From contig JAEZHM010000040.1 of the NCBI GenBank assembly GCA_023416585.1, forward strand, positions 149,256 to 213,255: a DNA stretch of 64,000 nt, written 5' to 3'. Source of the stretch: Bacillota bacterium (GTDB lineage: Bacteria > Bacillota > Clostridia > Christensenellales > Aristaeellaceae). Below are positions 50,301 through 58,814 of the stretch, piece by piece; position 1 is the first letter of the stretch; every line of letters begins with the position of its first letter. The notes beneath the pieces were generated by a model. The model was given only the letters and a program-made list of their open reading frames with translations, ran no database searches and was not told the DNA's origin. A program made the translations under genes and the position numbers.

Positions 50301-51230
50301 TTAACCCTTCACCGCGCCGATCGTCAGTCCCGAAATAAAGTATTTCTGGAAGAACGGATACGCGCACGCGATGGGGATTACGATCACAATAGCTATGGCC
50401 ATCCGGACAGACTCGCTGGGCATTTGGTTGCGGTACTGCTGCAGGGAAAGGCCGGCGGTGGGATTGTTGGCGATGTAGCTGAGCGACCTCATGATGTTGT
50501 TTAGCAGCGCCTGAAGGGATACGAGGCTTTTTTGGGAGATATACAGGGAGGACTGAAACCAGTCGTTCCAATAGCCGAAGCTCATAAAAAGGCTGATGGT
50601 GGCAAGCAAGGGCTTGGATACCGGCAGAACGATGCTTCTGTATGTCCGAAATTGCGTTGCGCCGTCAATCCTTGCGGATTCGATAATGCTGTCCGGAATG
50701 GTGCTTTTGAAAAAGGTCTTGCAGATCACGATGTTGTAGGAGGAACCCGCCAGCGGCAGCACCAAAGCCCAGATGGTATTGCGCAGATTCAGAATGTTCG
50801 CGTTGACCACATAGTTGGCGACCATGCCGCCGCCAAAAAGCATGGGGATGAATATGACCCAGGTGTAAAAGGATTTCAGGCGGAAATTGGGGCGGGACAG
50901 AGAGTAACCCATGGCCGTGTTCAAAAAAAGGCCGATCAGTGTGCCGATGGTTGTAACCGATACGGAAATAAGCAGCGCGTTCAAAATCATTTCATGCTCA
51001 TTCCACAAAAACGCATAGGCCTGGCCCGAGAACTTGACGGGAAAAAAGCTGTAGCCCACTTGCCTGATGGATTCTTCCGAAGAAACGGAGATCATGAACA
51101 CAAAGATCACGGGTAGGATGCATAAAGCGGCAAGCAGTATAAACAACAGGTTGAAAGAAAGGTTTGTGCCTTTTTTCACGCGGTTCATGCGTGAAGGGCC
51201 CCTTTGGGTGCGTTTCTCCGCTGCTTCCAT
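50301..51230 (-). CDS. ABC sugar permease (YtcP/LplC type)
   Basis: 309 residues from the ATG at 51230, chosen because AAAGGAGGG precedes it; the longer frame overlaps the neighbouring permease. About six membrane spans, the first at LLFILLAALCILPVIFVFMI. EAA loop: ESARIDGATQFRTYRSIVLP, with the next residues VSKP. This is the MalG-like half of a family 1 sugar importer. Its ATPase is not encoded nearby. Confidence 0.92.
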   Translation of the reverse strand: MEAAEKRTQRGPSRMNRVKKGTNLSFNLLFILLAALCILPVIFVFMISVSSEESIRQVGYSFFPVKFSGQAYAFLWNEHEMILNALLISVSVTTIGTLIGLFLNTAMGYSLSRPNFRLKSFYTWVIFIPMLFGGGMVANYVVNANILNLRNTIWALVLPLAGSSYNIVICKTFFKSTIPDSIIESARIDGATQFRTYRSIVLPVSKPLLATISLFMSFGYWNDWFQSSLYISQKSLVSLQALLNNIMRSLSYIANNPTAGLSLQQYRNQMPSESVRMAIAIVIVIPIACAYPFFQKYFISGLTIGAVKG

Positions 51231-51249
51231 TTGCTTGCCCTCCTTTCCG

Positions 51250-52236
51250 TTAAAATACGGCGCTGTCCTTATCGATCTTTGTAACGATGAAGTTGGCCAG
51301 CAGTATGGTAATGCAGCAGGCAACGGACTGGAACATGGATGCTGCCGCCGTTTTGCCGATGGGCGCATTTGATTGCAGCGCCATGTACACATAGGTGTCA
51401 AAGGTGGAGGCCACCTTGTACAGCGAGTTGGGCACGCCCTGCGTCACCTGGTAGAACAGGCCGAAATCGGAATAGAAGATGCGGCCGACACTTAGGATGA
51501 ACATGACGATGACAATCATTTTCAGCATCGGCAGCGTAATAAACCTTGCCTGCTGCCACTTGCTGGCGCCATCCAGCATGGCGGCCTCATACAGCGTCTG
51601 GTCGATGCCCGTTATGCTGGCCAGGTACACCACCATGCTGTAGCCCACGCTTTTCCACATGGACAAAAACGTGAAGAAGAAGGGCCAATACTGCGGGGAG
51701 GCATACCAATTGACCTTTTCCCCGCCAAACAGCTTCACGATGGAATTGAGCAGCCCCCTGTCCGTATTCAGGAACGCGAACACGAAATAGCTGACCACCA
51801 CCCACGACAAAAAGTGGGGGAAGAACATGAGTGTCTGATAGACCTTGGACTTGCGCCTGGAGTAGACCTCACTTATGATCACCGCCAGGCTTAAGGGGAT
51901 CAGGGTGCCAAGAATAATAAACACGACGTTGTACAAAAGTGTGTTGCGCAGCAGCATCAAAAAGGAGTTGTTCTTGATAAAGAAGGTGAAGTTGTTAAAG
52001 CCTGCCCAATCGCTGTGAAGCAGGTTATAGAGAAAACTTTGCTTGGGGAAGATGCGGTAATCCTTAAAGGCGATCAGCAGCCCAAACATGGGAAGATAGC
52101 AAAAAAGCGCATACCACACGAACGTGGGCAACCCCAGAAGCCCAAGTTCTGTATCTTCCGCCGTCCACTTTTTCCTTCGGGTTTTGTAAGTAGGAACGGA
52201 TGATGCGCTAATCCTTTCTTGCTTCTTTCCCAGCAT
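51250..52236 (-). CDS. ABC sugar permease (LplB type)
   Basis: 328 residues from the ATG at 52236, which has GGGAGG 8-13 bases upstream; the ATG at 52254 has none. About six spans, with the diagnostic N-terminal PTFVWYALFCYLPMFGLLIA and FKDYRIFPKQSF segment, and EAA loop EAAMLDGASKWQQARFITLP. First gene of the operon, divergent from a LacI-type regulator, whose presumed operators lie in the shared gap. Confidence 0.92.
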   Translation of the reverse strand: MLGKKQERISASSVPTYKTRRKKWTAEDTELGLLGLPTFVWYALFCYLPMFGLLIAFKDYRIFPKQSFLYNLLHSDWAGFNNFTFFIKNNSFLMLLRNTLLYNVVFIILGTLIPLSLAVIISEVYSRRKSKVYQTLMFFPHFLSWVVVSYFVFAFLNTDRGLLNSIVKLFGGEKVNWYASPQYWPFFFTFLSMWKSVGYSMVVYLASITGIDQTLYEAAMLDGASKWQQARFITLPMLKMIVIVMFILSVGRIFYSDFGLFYQVTQGVPNSLYKVASTFDTYVYMALQSNAPIGKTAAASMFQSVACCITILLANFIVTKIDKDSAVF

Positions 52237-52263
52237 TGTGCTCCCGCCTCCCATTCTATGAAG

Positions 52264-52507
52264 TTAACAAATGTTAATAATAATCGTTCATTTTACACGA
52301 TTCGACACAATTAAGTTAACGGAAAACGCTTTTTGTTGCTTGAAAGTATAGCATGGCATCACTTTGATTGCAATAGGGTGACAGAAAATATTTTAAATAA
52401 TCGTGCAATATGCGTTTATCTTGTCCATCGCTTCCTGACGTGACAAGTTTATGTTAATTAACATTGTTAATTAGAATGTTGACTTTTCATGCCGGTTGTA
52501 GTATGCT
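52264..52507. promoter_or_regulatory. Divergent control region with three palindromic operators
   Basis: TAATTAACATTGTTAATTA (52455-52473) is a perfect 9-1-9 palindrome lying just before the regulator promoter TTGACT (52479-52484), 17 bases, TATGCT (52502-52507). TTAACAAATGTTAA (52264-52277) is a related 6-2-6 palindrome in the leader of the permease operon. AAAACGCTTT (52323-52332) has the central CG of classic LacI-family sites. On the minus strand TTAACT and TAAAAT, 18 bases apart, could be the importer promoter. The 301-bp gap holds no gene. Confidence 0.7.
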
Positions 52508-52537
52508 TGTCTCATTCGTGCAAAGCGGGGGAAACAA

Positions 52538-53554
52538 ATGGGAAAAGTGACGATGCAGGATCTGGCCGATGCCGTTAAAGTGTCCAGAATTACGGTATGG
52601 AAGGCCCTGAACAACCGCCCCGGCGTATCCGAGGAGATGCGCCTGGAGATTCAGCGCAAGGCCGCAGAACTGAAATATTCCCCGGCAGCGCCTGCCCCCG
52701 TGAAGGCGGCGGCGGACCGTACTTTTTCCATCGTGGTGTCACGCCCGGAATCCTCCTCCTTCTGGATGCAGATCATCCATCATATCGCCAAAGAGCTGGC
52801 CATGCACGGCATCAATATGATGTATACCTACATGCCCACTTCCTATCATGAAGGCTATACCCTTCCGTCATCACTGAACGCGGAATCGGTGGACGGCTTT
52901 ATCGTGCTGAACGTGTACAATGAAAACCTTCTTAGGCTTTTGACTGCGCAGCCGCTGCCCAAGGTATTTTTGGATACTGTTCCTTCCATGGCGCCCCAGG
53001 ATTTAAACGGCGATCTGGTGATTTTGGAGGGGCGTATCCGCGTTTGCGAAATCACCTCAAAACTGCTGGCTGCCGGCAGGAAAAGACTTGGCTTTATCGG
53101 GGACGTCAACTATGCCAAAACGAACTTTGACCGTTACCAGGGGTTTCTGGACGCCCATAAGGCCCAGCATATCGCCGTGGACCCAGGCCTATGCATGACG
53201 GGCCCCCTTGGCCTTCGCAGCCACTATGAGGAGATCAGCCATTTTCTGTCGGGGCTTACCGTGCTGCCGGATGCGTTTGTCTGCCCCAGCGATTTTATCG
53301 CCCACTTTATCAGCCGGTATCTGAACGAATCCGGACGCAAGCCCCCGGAGGGCTTTGTCTTGACCGGGTTTGACAACAACCCGGAATATGCCAACATCGC
53401 AGGGCAGATCACCACCGTGAATGTGGAAACGGCCATGCTTGGCAAGAGCCTGGCCCGCAAGCTGATGTTCCACGCGGATTATCCCGACGCGCCCTATGAG
53501 GTTTCCTATGTGGCTACGGATATATTGTACCGGGGCGGGCTGGGAAACGCATGA
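52538..53554 (+). CDS. LacI-family transcriptional regulator
   Basis: A 338-residue regulator: helix-turn-helix at 3-28 (VTMQDLADAVKVSRITVWKA) with hinge LNNRPGVSEEMRLEI, then a periplasmic-binding-protein-like sensor domain (GFIVLNVYNENLLRLLTAQP, RLGFIGDVNYAKTNFDRYQG, FVCPSDFIAHFI). It should repress or activate sugar genes in response to a sugar or its phosphate. The divergent LplB-type importer and its own promoter carry the matching TTAACA/TGTTAA palindromes. AAAGCGGGGG precedes the ATG. Confidence 0.93.
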   Translation: MGKVTMQDLADAVKVSRITVWKALNNRPGVSEEMRLEIQRKAAELKYSPAAPAPVKAAADRTFSIVVSRPESSSFWMQIIHHIAKELAMHGINMMYTYMPTSYHEGYTLPSSLNAESVDGFIVLNVYNENLLRLLTAQPLPKVFLDTVPSMAPQDLNGDLVILEGRIRVCEITSKLLAAGRKRLGFIGDVNYAKTNFDRYQGFLDAHKAQHIAVDPGLCMTGPLGLRSHYEEISHFLSGLTVLPDAFVCPSDFIAHFISRYLNESGRKPPEGFVLTGFDNNPEYANIAGQITTVNVETAMLGKSLARKLMFHADYPDAPYEVSYVATDILYRGGLGNA

Positions 53555-53589
53555 CATTGTACTGAAAATGGTGCCTTGCTAAGGATGCG

Positions 53590-53905
53590 CAAGACCTCCC
53601 CCAGCCTCCTTGTCTTAAGCTATCCAAAAGCCTTCCCCTGGAGGGCTCCAGAACCCTGCCCCGCCAGTGGCGGAAATGGGCAGGGTGGAGGAGGCTGGCG
53701 AAACGAGCGGAGCGCAACACCGCGACGATTGAGGCCGATGGAATGGGTGGCGCCGTAACGCCGGATGAGGTGTCCGGTACTATCGTCTATGCGGCCATTT
53801 CCACCTCATCAGTCTCCTTCGTCTTAAGCTTCCCCTCAAGGGGAAGCCTTTTGGAGAGGCTCCCTCTTGAGGGAGCTGTCACCCGAAGGGTGACTGAAGG
53901 AGTAA
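53590..53905. repeat. Composite palindromic repeat, family A
   Basis: Fills most of the 426-bp gap before the GH3 gene. Blocks: CTTCCCCTGGAGGG, CAGTGGCGGAAATGGGCAGG, GGAGGCTGGCGAAACGAGCGG (as two parts), AACACCGCGACGATTGAG, GATGAGGTGTCC with CACCTCATCAGTCTCCTTCG, CTTCCCCTCAAGGGGAAGCC, CTCCCTCTTGAGGGAG, CACCCGAAGGGTG. It is the fullest copy and is inverted relative to that at 56297-56515. Confidence 0.75.
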
Positions 53906-53980
53906 AAGGCCGCCATTAACGTGAAGCATTACGTATCATTTCCAATATTTGACCGGCATCACTTATCCGGAGGAAGCGCC

Positions 53981-56242
53981 ATGCAGTCCTATCAAGATAA
54001 AACGCTACCGCCTATCGAGCGCGCACGTGACCTTTGCTCCCGCCTTACGCTAAATGAAAAGGTGGGCCAGCTCAACCAGCGGCTTCACGGCTTCAACAGC
54101 TATGTAAGAAACGGCGATAAAATGGAGCCAAGCGAAGAATTCATGCAAGAGGTCCTGCGCTTTGGCGGGCTGGGCACGTTGTATGGCCTGTACCGGGCGG
54201 ACCCGTGGTCGCAAAGGACGTTTGAAACAGGCCTTGACGGGAAGCTTGCCGTCAAGGCATACAACCTTTTGCAAAACTATGTGATCAGCCATTCCCGCCA
54301 TCAAATACCGATGCTTGTAAGCAGCGAATGCCCCCACGGCCATCAGGCGTTAAACGGCTATTTGCTGCCGGTTAACCTGGCCGCCGGCGCAACCTTTCAG
54401 CCGGACCTATTGCAAAAGGCGGGGGAGGTATGCGGGCGGCAGCTTCGGGAACTTCACGTGAACCTGGCGCTTGTATCCATGCTGGACATCCTGCGCGACC
54501 CGCGCTGGGGCCGCAGCGAGGAATGCTACGGCGAGGACCCGTATCTTGCCTCTCTATTTGCCAAGGCTGCCATACAGGGGATTCAAAGCCGGGGCGTGGC
54601 GGTGGTGGCAAAGCACTTCTGCGCCCAGGGGGAAACAACGGGCGGGATCAACGCCAGCGCCGCGCGCATAGGTCCGCGGGAACTGCGGGAGATCCACCTT
54701 CCCGCGGCGAAGGCGGCCTGTGAGGCTAATGTCAAAGGCATCATGTCTGCCTATAACGAGATTGACGGCATCCCGTGCCATAGGAATGAAGCGTTGCTGA
54801 ACGGTATACTTCGCAGCGAATATGGGTTTGACGGCGTCGTCATGGCGGACGGCTGCGCCATTGACCGGCTGGATATGCTGACAGGCGACAACGTGCTTTC
54901 CGGTGCGCTGGCGTTGAAGGCAGGCGTCGATATCAGCCTGTGGGATACCGCCTTTTCCAGCCTTCAGGAGGCTGTGAAGAAGGGATATATTCAGGAAGAA
55001 ACCATCGATCAGGCGGTGATCCGGGTCCTGAAGCTTAAATTCGAACAGGGCCTGTTTGAGCAGCCCTACCTGCCGGAGGAAACGGAGCTTGCTTCCTTTG
55101 GCTATGATGATTATCCGGAGTCTTTTGAGATTGCCAAGGAGAGCATTGTCCTTCTTAAGAACGACGGCGTTCTTCCCTTGCCGATAAATGAAGGCAAAAC
55201 CATTGTGCTGATCGGCCCGGCCGCAGACGATGTATACCGCCAGCTTGGCGATTACAGCCCGCCTGTTCGCGGGGAGGACTGCTGCACGTTGCTGGGCGGC
55301 CTCCGCGCGGTGGCCTTGCAAAACGGGTCCAATGTGAAGATATTGTACGATGACGGCAGTGATCTGGATCAATCTGCCGCGCTGGCTTCAAGCTGTGATG
55401 TAACCATACTTGCGCTGGGCGGCTCCTCCGACAGGTTCCGGGGCGCCGGGTTTGATATCAACGGCGCGGCAGTTGCGTCTTATGGCCATATGGACTGCGG
55501 CGAAGGCATGGACTGCGCGCGTTTAACGCTGCCGGATGGGCAGCATGAGCTGTTTGCGCGCGTACGCAGCGCGTCAAAAAAGGTTATTACCGTTCTTATG
55601 CTGGGACGCCCGTATGCCGTTCAAGACATCGCACAGGATACGGATGCGCTGCTTGTAAGCTTTTATCCCGGCCCGCGGGGCGGCCTGGCCATCGCGCAGG
55701 CAATCTTCGGCGAGTTTTCCCCCAGCGGCCGGCTGCCTGTTTCCTTTCCCGCGCATGCCGGGCAGATACCTGTGTATTACAATCAAAAAGCCGGCGTCAC
55801 GCAGCTAAACTACTGCGACCGGGCCGGCTTGAATAAACCCCTCTTTTCCTTTGGCGACGGTTTTGGGTATTCCAAGATTATCTATTCCGGCATTATTTTG
55901 AAACCGCTGCCTGTTCCTATAGGTATCTTGCCGGTGGATGAAACGCCGCTTGCAGAACTCTGCATGCAGGCCGCCAACTGCGGAAGCTTCGATGAAAATG
56001 CCGTGCCGCTGCTTTTTGTGACAGACCTGGCGTCCGATGTTGTGCCACGCGTAATGGAACTGAAGGCTTTTTGCAAGGTCATGGTCCACGCGGGGGAAAG
56101 CAAAACGGTTACGCTGACATTGCATGCGCGCGACCTGGCCGTGTGGAATCAAAGCATGCGCCTGGAATTGCAGCGCGGCGCCCTTTTGCTAAGGCTCTGT
56201 GATGGGGGAAGGCAGGTCTGGCAGGATACATGGGTACTGTAG
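53981..56242 (+). CDS. GH3 family beta-glycosidase
   Basis: 753 residues from the ATG at 53981 (CCGGAGGAAGC upstream), typical GH3 length and cytoplasmic, since no signal peptide is present. (beta/alpha)8 domain with LALVSMLDILRDPRWGRSEE then CYGEDPYL, KHF at 211-213, and nucleophile Asp290 in YGFDGVVMADGCAID. The alpha/beta sandwich follows (ESIVLLKNDGVLPLP, SFYPGPRGGLAIAQAIFGEF, PSGRLPVSFP) and a C-terminal fibronectin-like domain. It removes beta-linked glucose, xylose or GlcNAc from short glycans; which one is unclear. First gene of the plus-strand glycan cluster. Confidence 0.93.
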   Translation: MQSYQDKTLPPIERARDLCSRLTLNEKVGQLNQRLHGFNSYVRNGDKMEPSEEFMQEVLRFGGLGTLYGLYRADPWSQRTFETGLDGKLAVKAYNLLQNYVISHSRHQIPMLVSSECPHGHQALNGYLLPVNLAAGATFQPDLLQKAGEVCGRQLRELHVNLALVSMLDILRDPRWGRSEECYGEDPYLASLFAKAAIQGIQSRGVAVVAKHFCAQGETTGGINASAARIGPRELREIHLPAAKAACEANVKGIMSAYNEIDGIPCHRNEALLNGILRSEYGFDGVVMADGCAIDRLDMLTGDNVLSGALALKAGVDISLWDTAFSSLQEAVKKGYIQEETIDQAVIRVLKLKFEQGLFEQPYLPEETELASFGYDDYPESFEIAKESIVLLKNDGVLPLPINEGKTIVLIGPAADDVYRQLGDYSPPVRGEDCCTLLGGLRAVALQNGSNVKILYDDGSDLDQSAALASSCDVTILALGGSSDRFRGAGFDINGAAVASYGHMDCGEGMDCARLTLPDGQHELFARVRSASKKVITVLMLGRPYAVQDIAQDTDALLVSFYPGPRGGLAIAQAIFGEFSPSGRLPVSFPAHAGQIPVYYNQKAGVTQLNYCDRAGLNKPLFSFGDGFGYSKIIYSGIILKPLPVPIGILPVDETPLAELCMQAANCGSFDENAVPLLFVTDLASDVVPRVMELKAFCKVMVHAGESKTVTLTLHARDLAVWNQSMRLELQRGALLLRLCDGGRQVWQDTWVL

Positions 56243-56296
56243 TTGGTATCTATTATAGAATTTGTGATACTGCAATGAAAATAGGGTGTGGGATGA

Positions 56297-56515
56297 GTAT
56301 GCAAAGGCTTCCCCTGGAGGGGAAGCTGGCGACGAAGTCGACTGATGAGGTGGTTTGGAATGGAAATTGACAGGCAAAACACCTCATCCGGCGCTGCGCG
56401 CCACCTATTCCATCTGGCTCAATCGTCGCGGTGCTGCGCTCCGCTCGTTTCGCCAGCCTCCTCCACCCTGCCCATTTGGGGCAGGGTTCTGGAGCCCTCC
56501 AGGGGAAGGCTTATG
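56297..56515. repeat. Composite palindromic repeat, family A (inverted copy)
   Basis: Sits in the 365-bp gap between GH3 and GH29 genes. CTTCCCCTGGAGGGGAAGCT starts it; the right half is the reverse complement of the 53625-53760 segment (AACCCTG/CAGGGTT, CCGCTCGTTTCGCCAGCC, CTCAATCGTCGCGGTG). No gene in the gap. Confidence 0.75.
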
Positions 56516-56607
56516 ATGGCCTTGCTTAACAATGAGCAATATTCAGCAATAACGTTTAAGCACAGATGAGAAATCCGAATAGATACGACCATCAAAGGAG
56601 CATTTTC

Positions 56608-57870
56608 ATGAAGGAGCATATTTTCCCTTTCCCCCGCCAGTTGGCCTATATGGATCTGGAATTTGGCATGTTTTTTCATTTTGGCATCCGAAGCTTTTTT
56701 CGCGGGCATCAGGACTGGGACAAAAAACCCATGCCCGCAAGCGCGTTTAACCCTACGCACCTTGACTGCGATCAATGGATACGGGAAAGCAAGGCAGCCG
56801 GCGCACGCTACGCCATATTGACGGCCAAGCATCACGACGGCTTTTGCCTGTGGCCGTCCAAATATACGGAGTATTCGGTGAAAAACTCCCCGTGGAAAGA
56901 CGGGAAAGGCGATGTGGTGGCCGAGTTTGCTGCCGCGTGCAACAAGCATGGCATGGCGGTTGGGCTGTACTGTTCCCCGGCGCAATGGAGCGGCGGAGAT
57001 GATTTTGTAAGCGGGCCTCAGTATGACGAAATGTTCATCAGCCAGCTTACGGAGCTTTTAACCGGATACGGAAAAATTGATTACATGTGGTTTGACGGCT
57101 GCGGGTCCAGCGGGCATACCTTCGATGCTGCGCGCATCACAGGCGCTGTGCGCGCGCTGCAGCCCGATATCTGCATTTTTGAAATGTGGGACCCTGATGT
57201 GCGCTGGGTAGAAAACGAATGTGGATATGCCAATATGCCAAACCGCAGTACGCTGACGGAGACGGACCACACCAGGCAATTTTGCCCCGGCGGTGTTTTC
57301 CCAAATACTCGGTTTCTTCCGGCGGAGTGCGATTGCATGATGCGGGACAGGACATGGTTTGACTGCATGGATAACGCGGATACCATAAAAAGCGTGGATG
57401 AGCTGCTGGGCATGTATGAGCTTTCCGCGGGCCGCGGGGCAAACCTCCTTTTGAACATTGGGCCGGAAGCATCGGGCCGCCTGCCGGAAAAGGATACTGC
57501 AAGGCTTCAGGAGTTTGGGGATGCGCTGCGCTTGCGGTATGGCGCCCCGGTGCCGGGCTTCACAGAAGTTCAGGAGGCGGAAGGTTGCTTCGTGATCGAG
57601 ACGGAGGCGGAAAACGGTGCGCTTGTAAACCGTGTGGTGATCAGCGAGGATCTTGCGCTGGGCGAATCCGTGCTGCGCTTTTCGTTGTACTTTGAACCGG
57701 TTTTGCATACACCCAAACCCATCTGCCTGTATCATGGCGAGACCATCGGGCACAAGGCGATTTGTATCTTTCCTACGGTCCGCGTAAAAAAGATTCTTTT
57801 GAAAATCGAGGAACAGGATGGCCCCGCCGCGATCCAAAGCTTGCTGCCCTATATGGTGAAATCAATATAA
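56608..57870 (+). CDS. GH29 family alpha-L-fucosidase-like enzyme
   Basis: 420 residues from the ATG at 56608 (CAAAGGAGC upstream). Catalytic (beta/alpha)8 domain with FGMFFHFGIRSF, LTAKHHDGFCLWPSKYT and nucleophile Asp163 in IDYMWFDGCGSS; RGANLLLNIGPEASGRLPE is the conserved end of the barrel. A small beta-sandwich follows. No signal peptide, so it acts inside the cell on imported fucosylated glycans. Some GH29 enzymes prefer other 6-deoxy or galacto sugars, so the fucose call is probable, not proved. Its neighbours support host- or plant-glycan use. Confidence 0.92.
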   Translation: MKEHIFPFPRQLAYMDLEFGMFFHFGIRSFFRGHQDWDKKPMPASAFNPTHLDCDQWIRESKAAGARYAILTAKHHDGFCLWPSKYTEYSVKNSPWKDGKGDVVAEFAAACNKHGMAVGLYCSPAQWSGGDDFVSGPQYDEMFISQLTELLTGYGKIDYMWFDGCGSSGHTFDAARITGAVRALQPDICIFEMWDPDVRWVENECGYANMPNRSTLTETDHTRQFCPGGVFPNTRFLPAECDCMMRDRTWFDCMDNADTIKSVDELLGMYELSAGRGANLLLNIGPEASGRLPEKDTARLQEFGDALRLRYGAPVPGFTEVQEAEGCFVIETEAENGALVNRVVISEDLALGESVLRFSLYFEPVLHTPKPICLYHGETIGHKAICIFPTVRVKKILLKIEEQDGPAAIQSLLPYMVKSI

Positions 57871-58009
57871 AATTCATCATGCGCCGTAAAAGGCGGTTTT
57901 TGGCAATTGATGTATAAATGGACCGCAGTTCATGTTTGTTTCCTGATGTCGCATTTTTGCCCGCAATATGGTATGATTTATATACATGAGCACGATGAGG
58001 GGGAAACAT

Positions 58010-58771
58010 ATGGATTCGCTTTCTTTTGACGTACAAGCTATGCTTGCGCCGCCCAAAATCATGGACGCAAAGCGCGTTCTTTGCATACAGCCGCATCCGG
58101 ATGACAATGAGATCGGCATGGGCGGGACCATTGCCGCTCTTAAAGAAGCTGGCTGTGAGGTGCACTATCTGACGGTCACCACCGGCGATTTGGGCAACAA
58201 AGACAGGACGGCCACGAAGGAGCAGACCGCCGCTATTAGGCGGCGTGAAACGGAAGCGGCCGGGAATCACCTTGGTGCAAAGTCGTTCCACTATTTAGCC
58301 CACGGGGACAGCACGCTAAGCGATGTGGCGGGCCTGTCTGTAGAGATTGCTCAGGTAATACGCAAGGCCCGGCCGGAGGTCATCTTCTGCCCCGATCCCT
58401 ACCTAAACTACGAAGGGCATTACGACCATGTGGTCACCGGGCTTGCGGCTGCCAACGCCTTTCACCTAAGCGGCGTCGCCCACTTCCCGGTGGAGGACGG
58501 GCTTGAATCCTGGTCCGCGCGGGCTATCGGGTTTTATTTCACAGCCCGGCCCAATACCGTGATTGACACCGGCGCTTATTTTGAACGCAAGTTTGAGGCT
58601 ATCGCATTGCACGAAAGTCAGATGGACGAACAAACTTTGGCCATGTACCGGGTGTACTTCCAAATGAAAGGCGCGGAGCTGGCTCGTGGCCGGGGTTTTC
58701 AATTGGGCGAAGGCCTGAAGGTGCTGTCGCCCTTGCATATGCACTGCTTTGTGGACGCGGAGAACGTGTAA
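58010..58771 (+). CDS. PIG-L/LmbE family deacetylase
   Basis: 253 residues from the ATG at 58010, next to GAGGGGGAAAC; an ATG at 57986 would add 8 residues. The zinc site is HPDDNE (29-34) plus the later His in YLNYEGHYDHVVTG. Members remove N-acetyl groups from GlcNAc derivatives or related amides. In this cluster it may deacetylate an imported N-acetyl sugar before or after glycosidase action. The C-terminal part continues to ESQMDEQTLAMYRVYFQMKG, usual for the family. Confidence 0.92.
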   Translation: MDSLSFDVQAMLAPPKIMDAKRVLCIQPHPDDNEIGMGGTIAALKEAGCEVHYLTVTTGDLGNKDRTATKEQTAAIRRRETEAAGNHLGAKSFHYLAHGDSTLSDVAGLSVEIAQVIRKARPEVIFCPDPYLNYEGHYDHVVTGLAAANAFHLSGVAHFPVEDGLESWSARAIGFYFTARPNTVIDTGAYFERKFEAIALHESQMDEQTLAMYRVYFQMKGAELARGRGFQLGEGLKVLSPLHMHCFVDAENV

Positions 58772-58814
58772 TCAAAATGCGCACCCATGAAAAATTGATA
58801 TGGAGTGAGAAATC

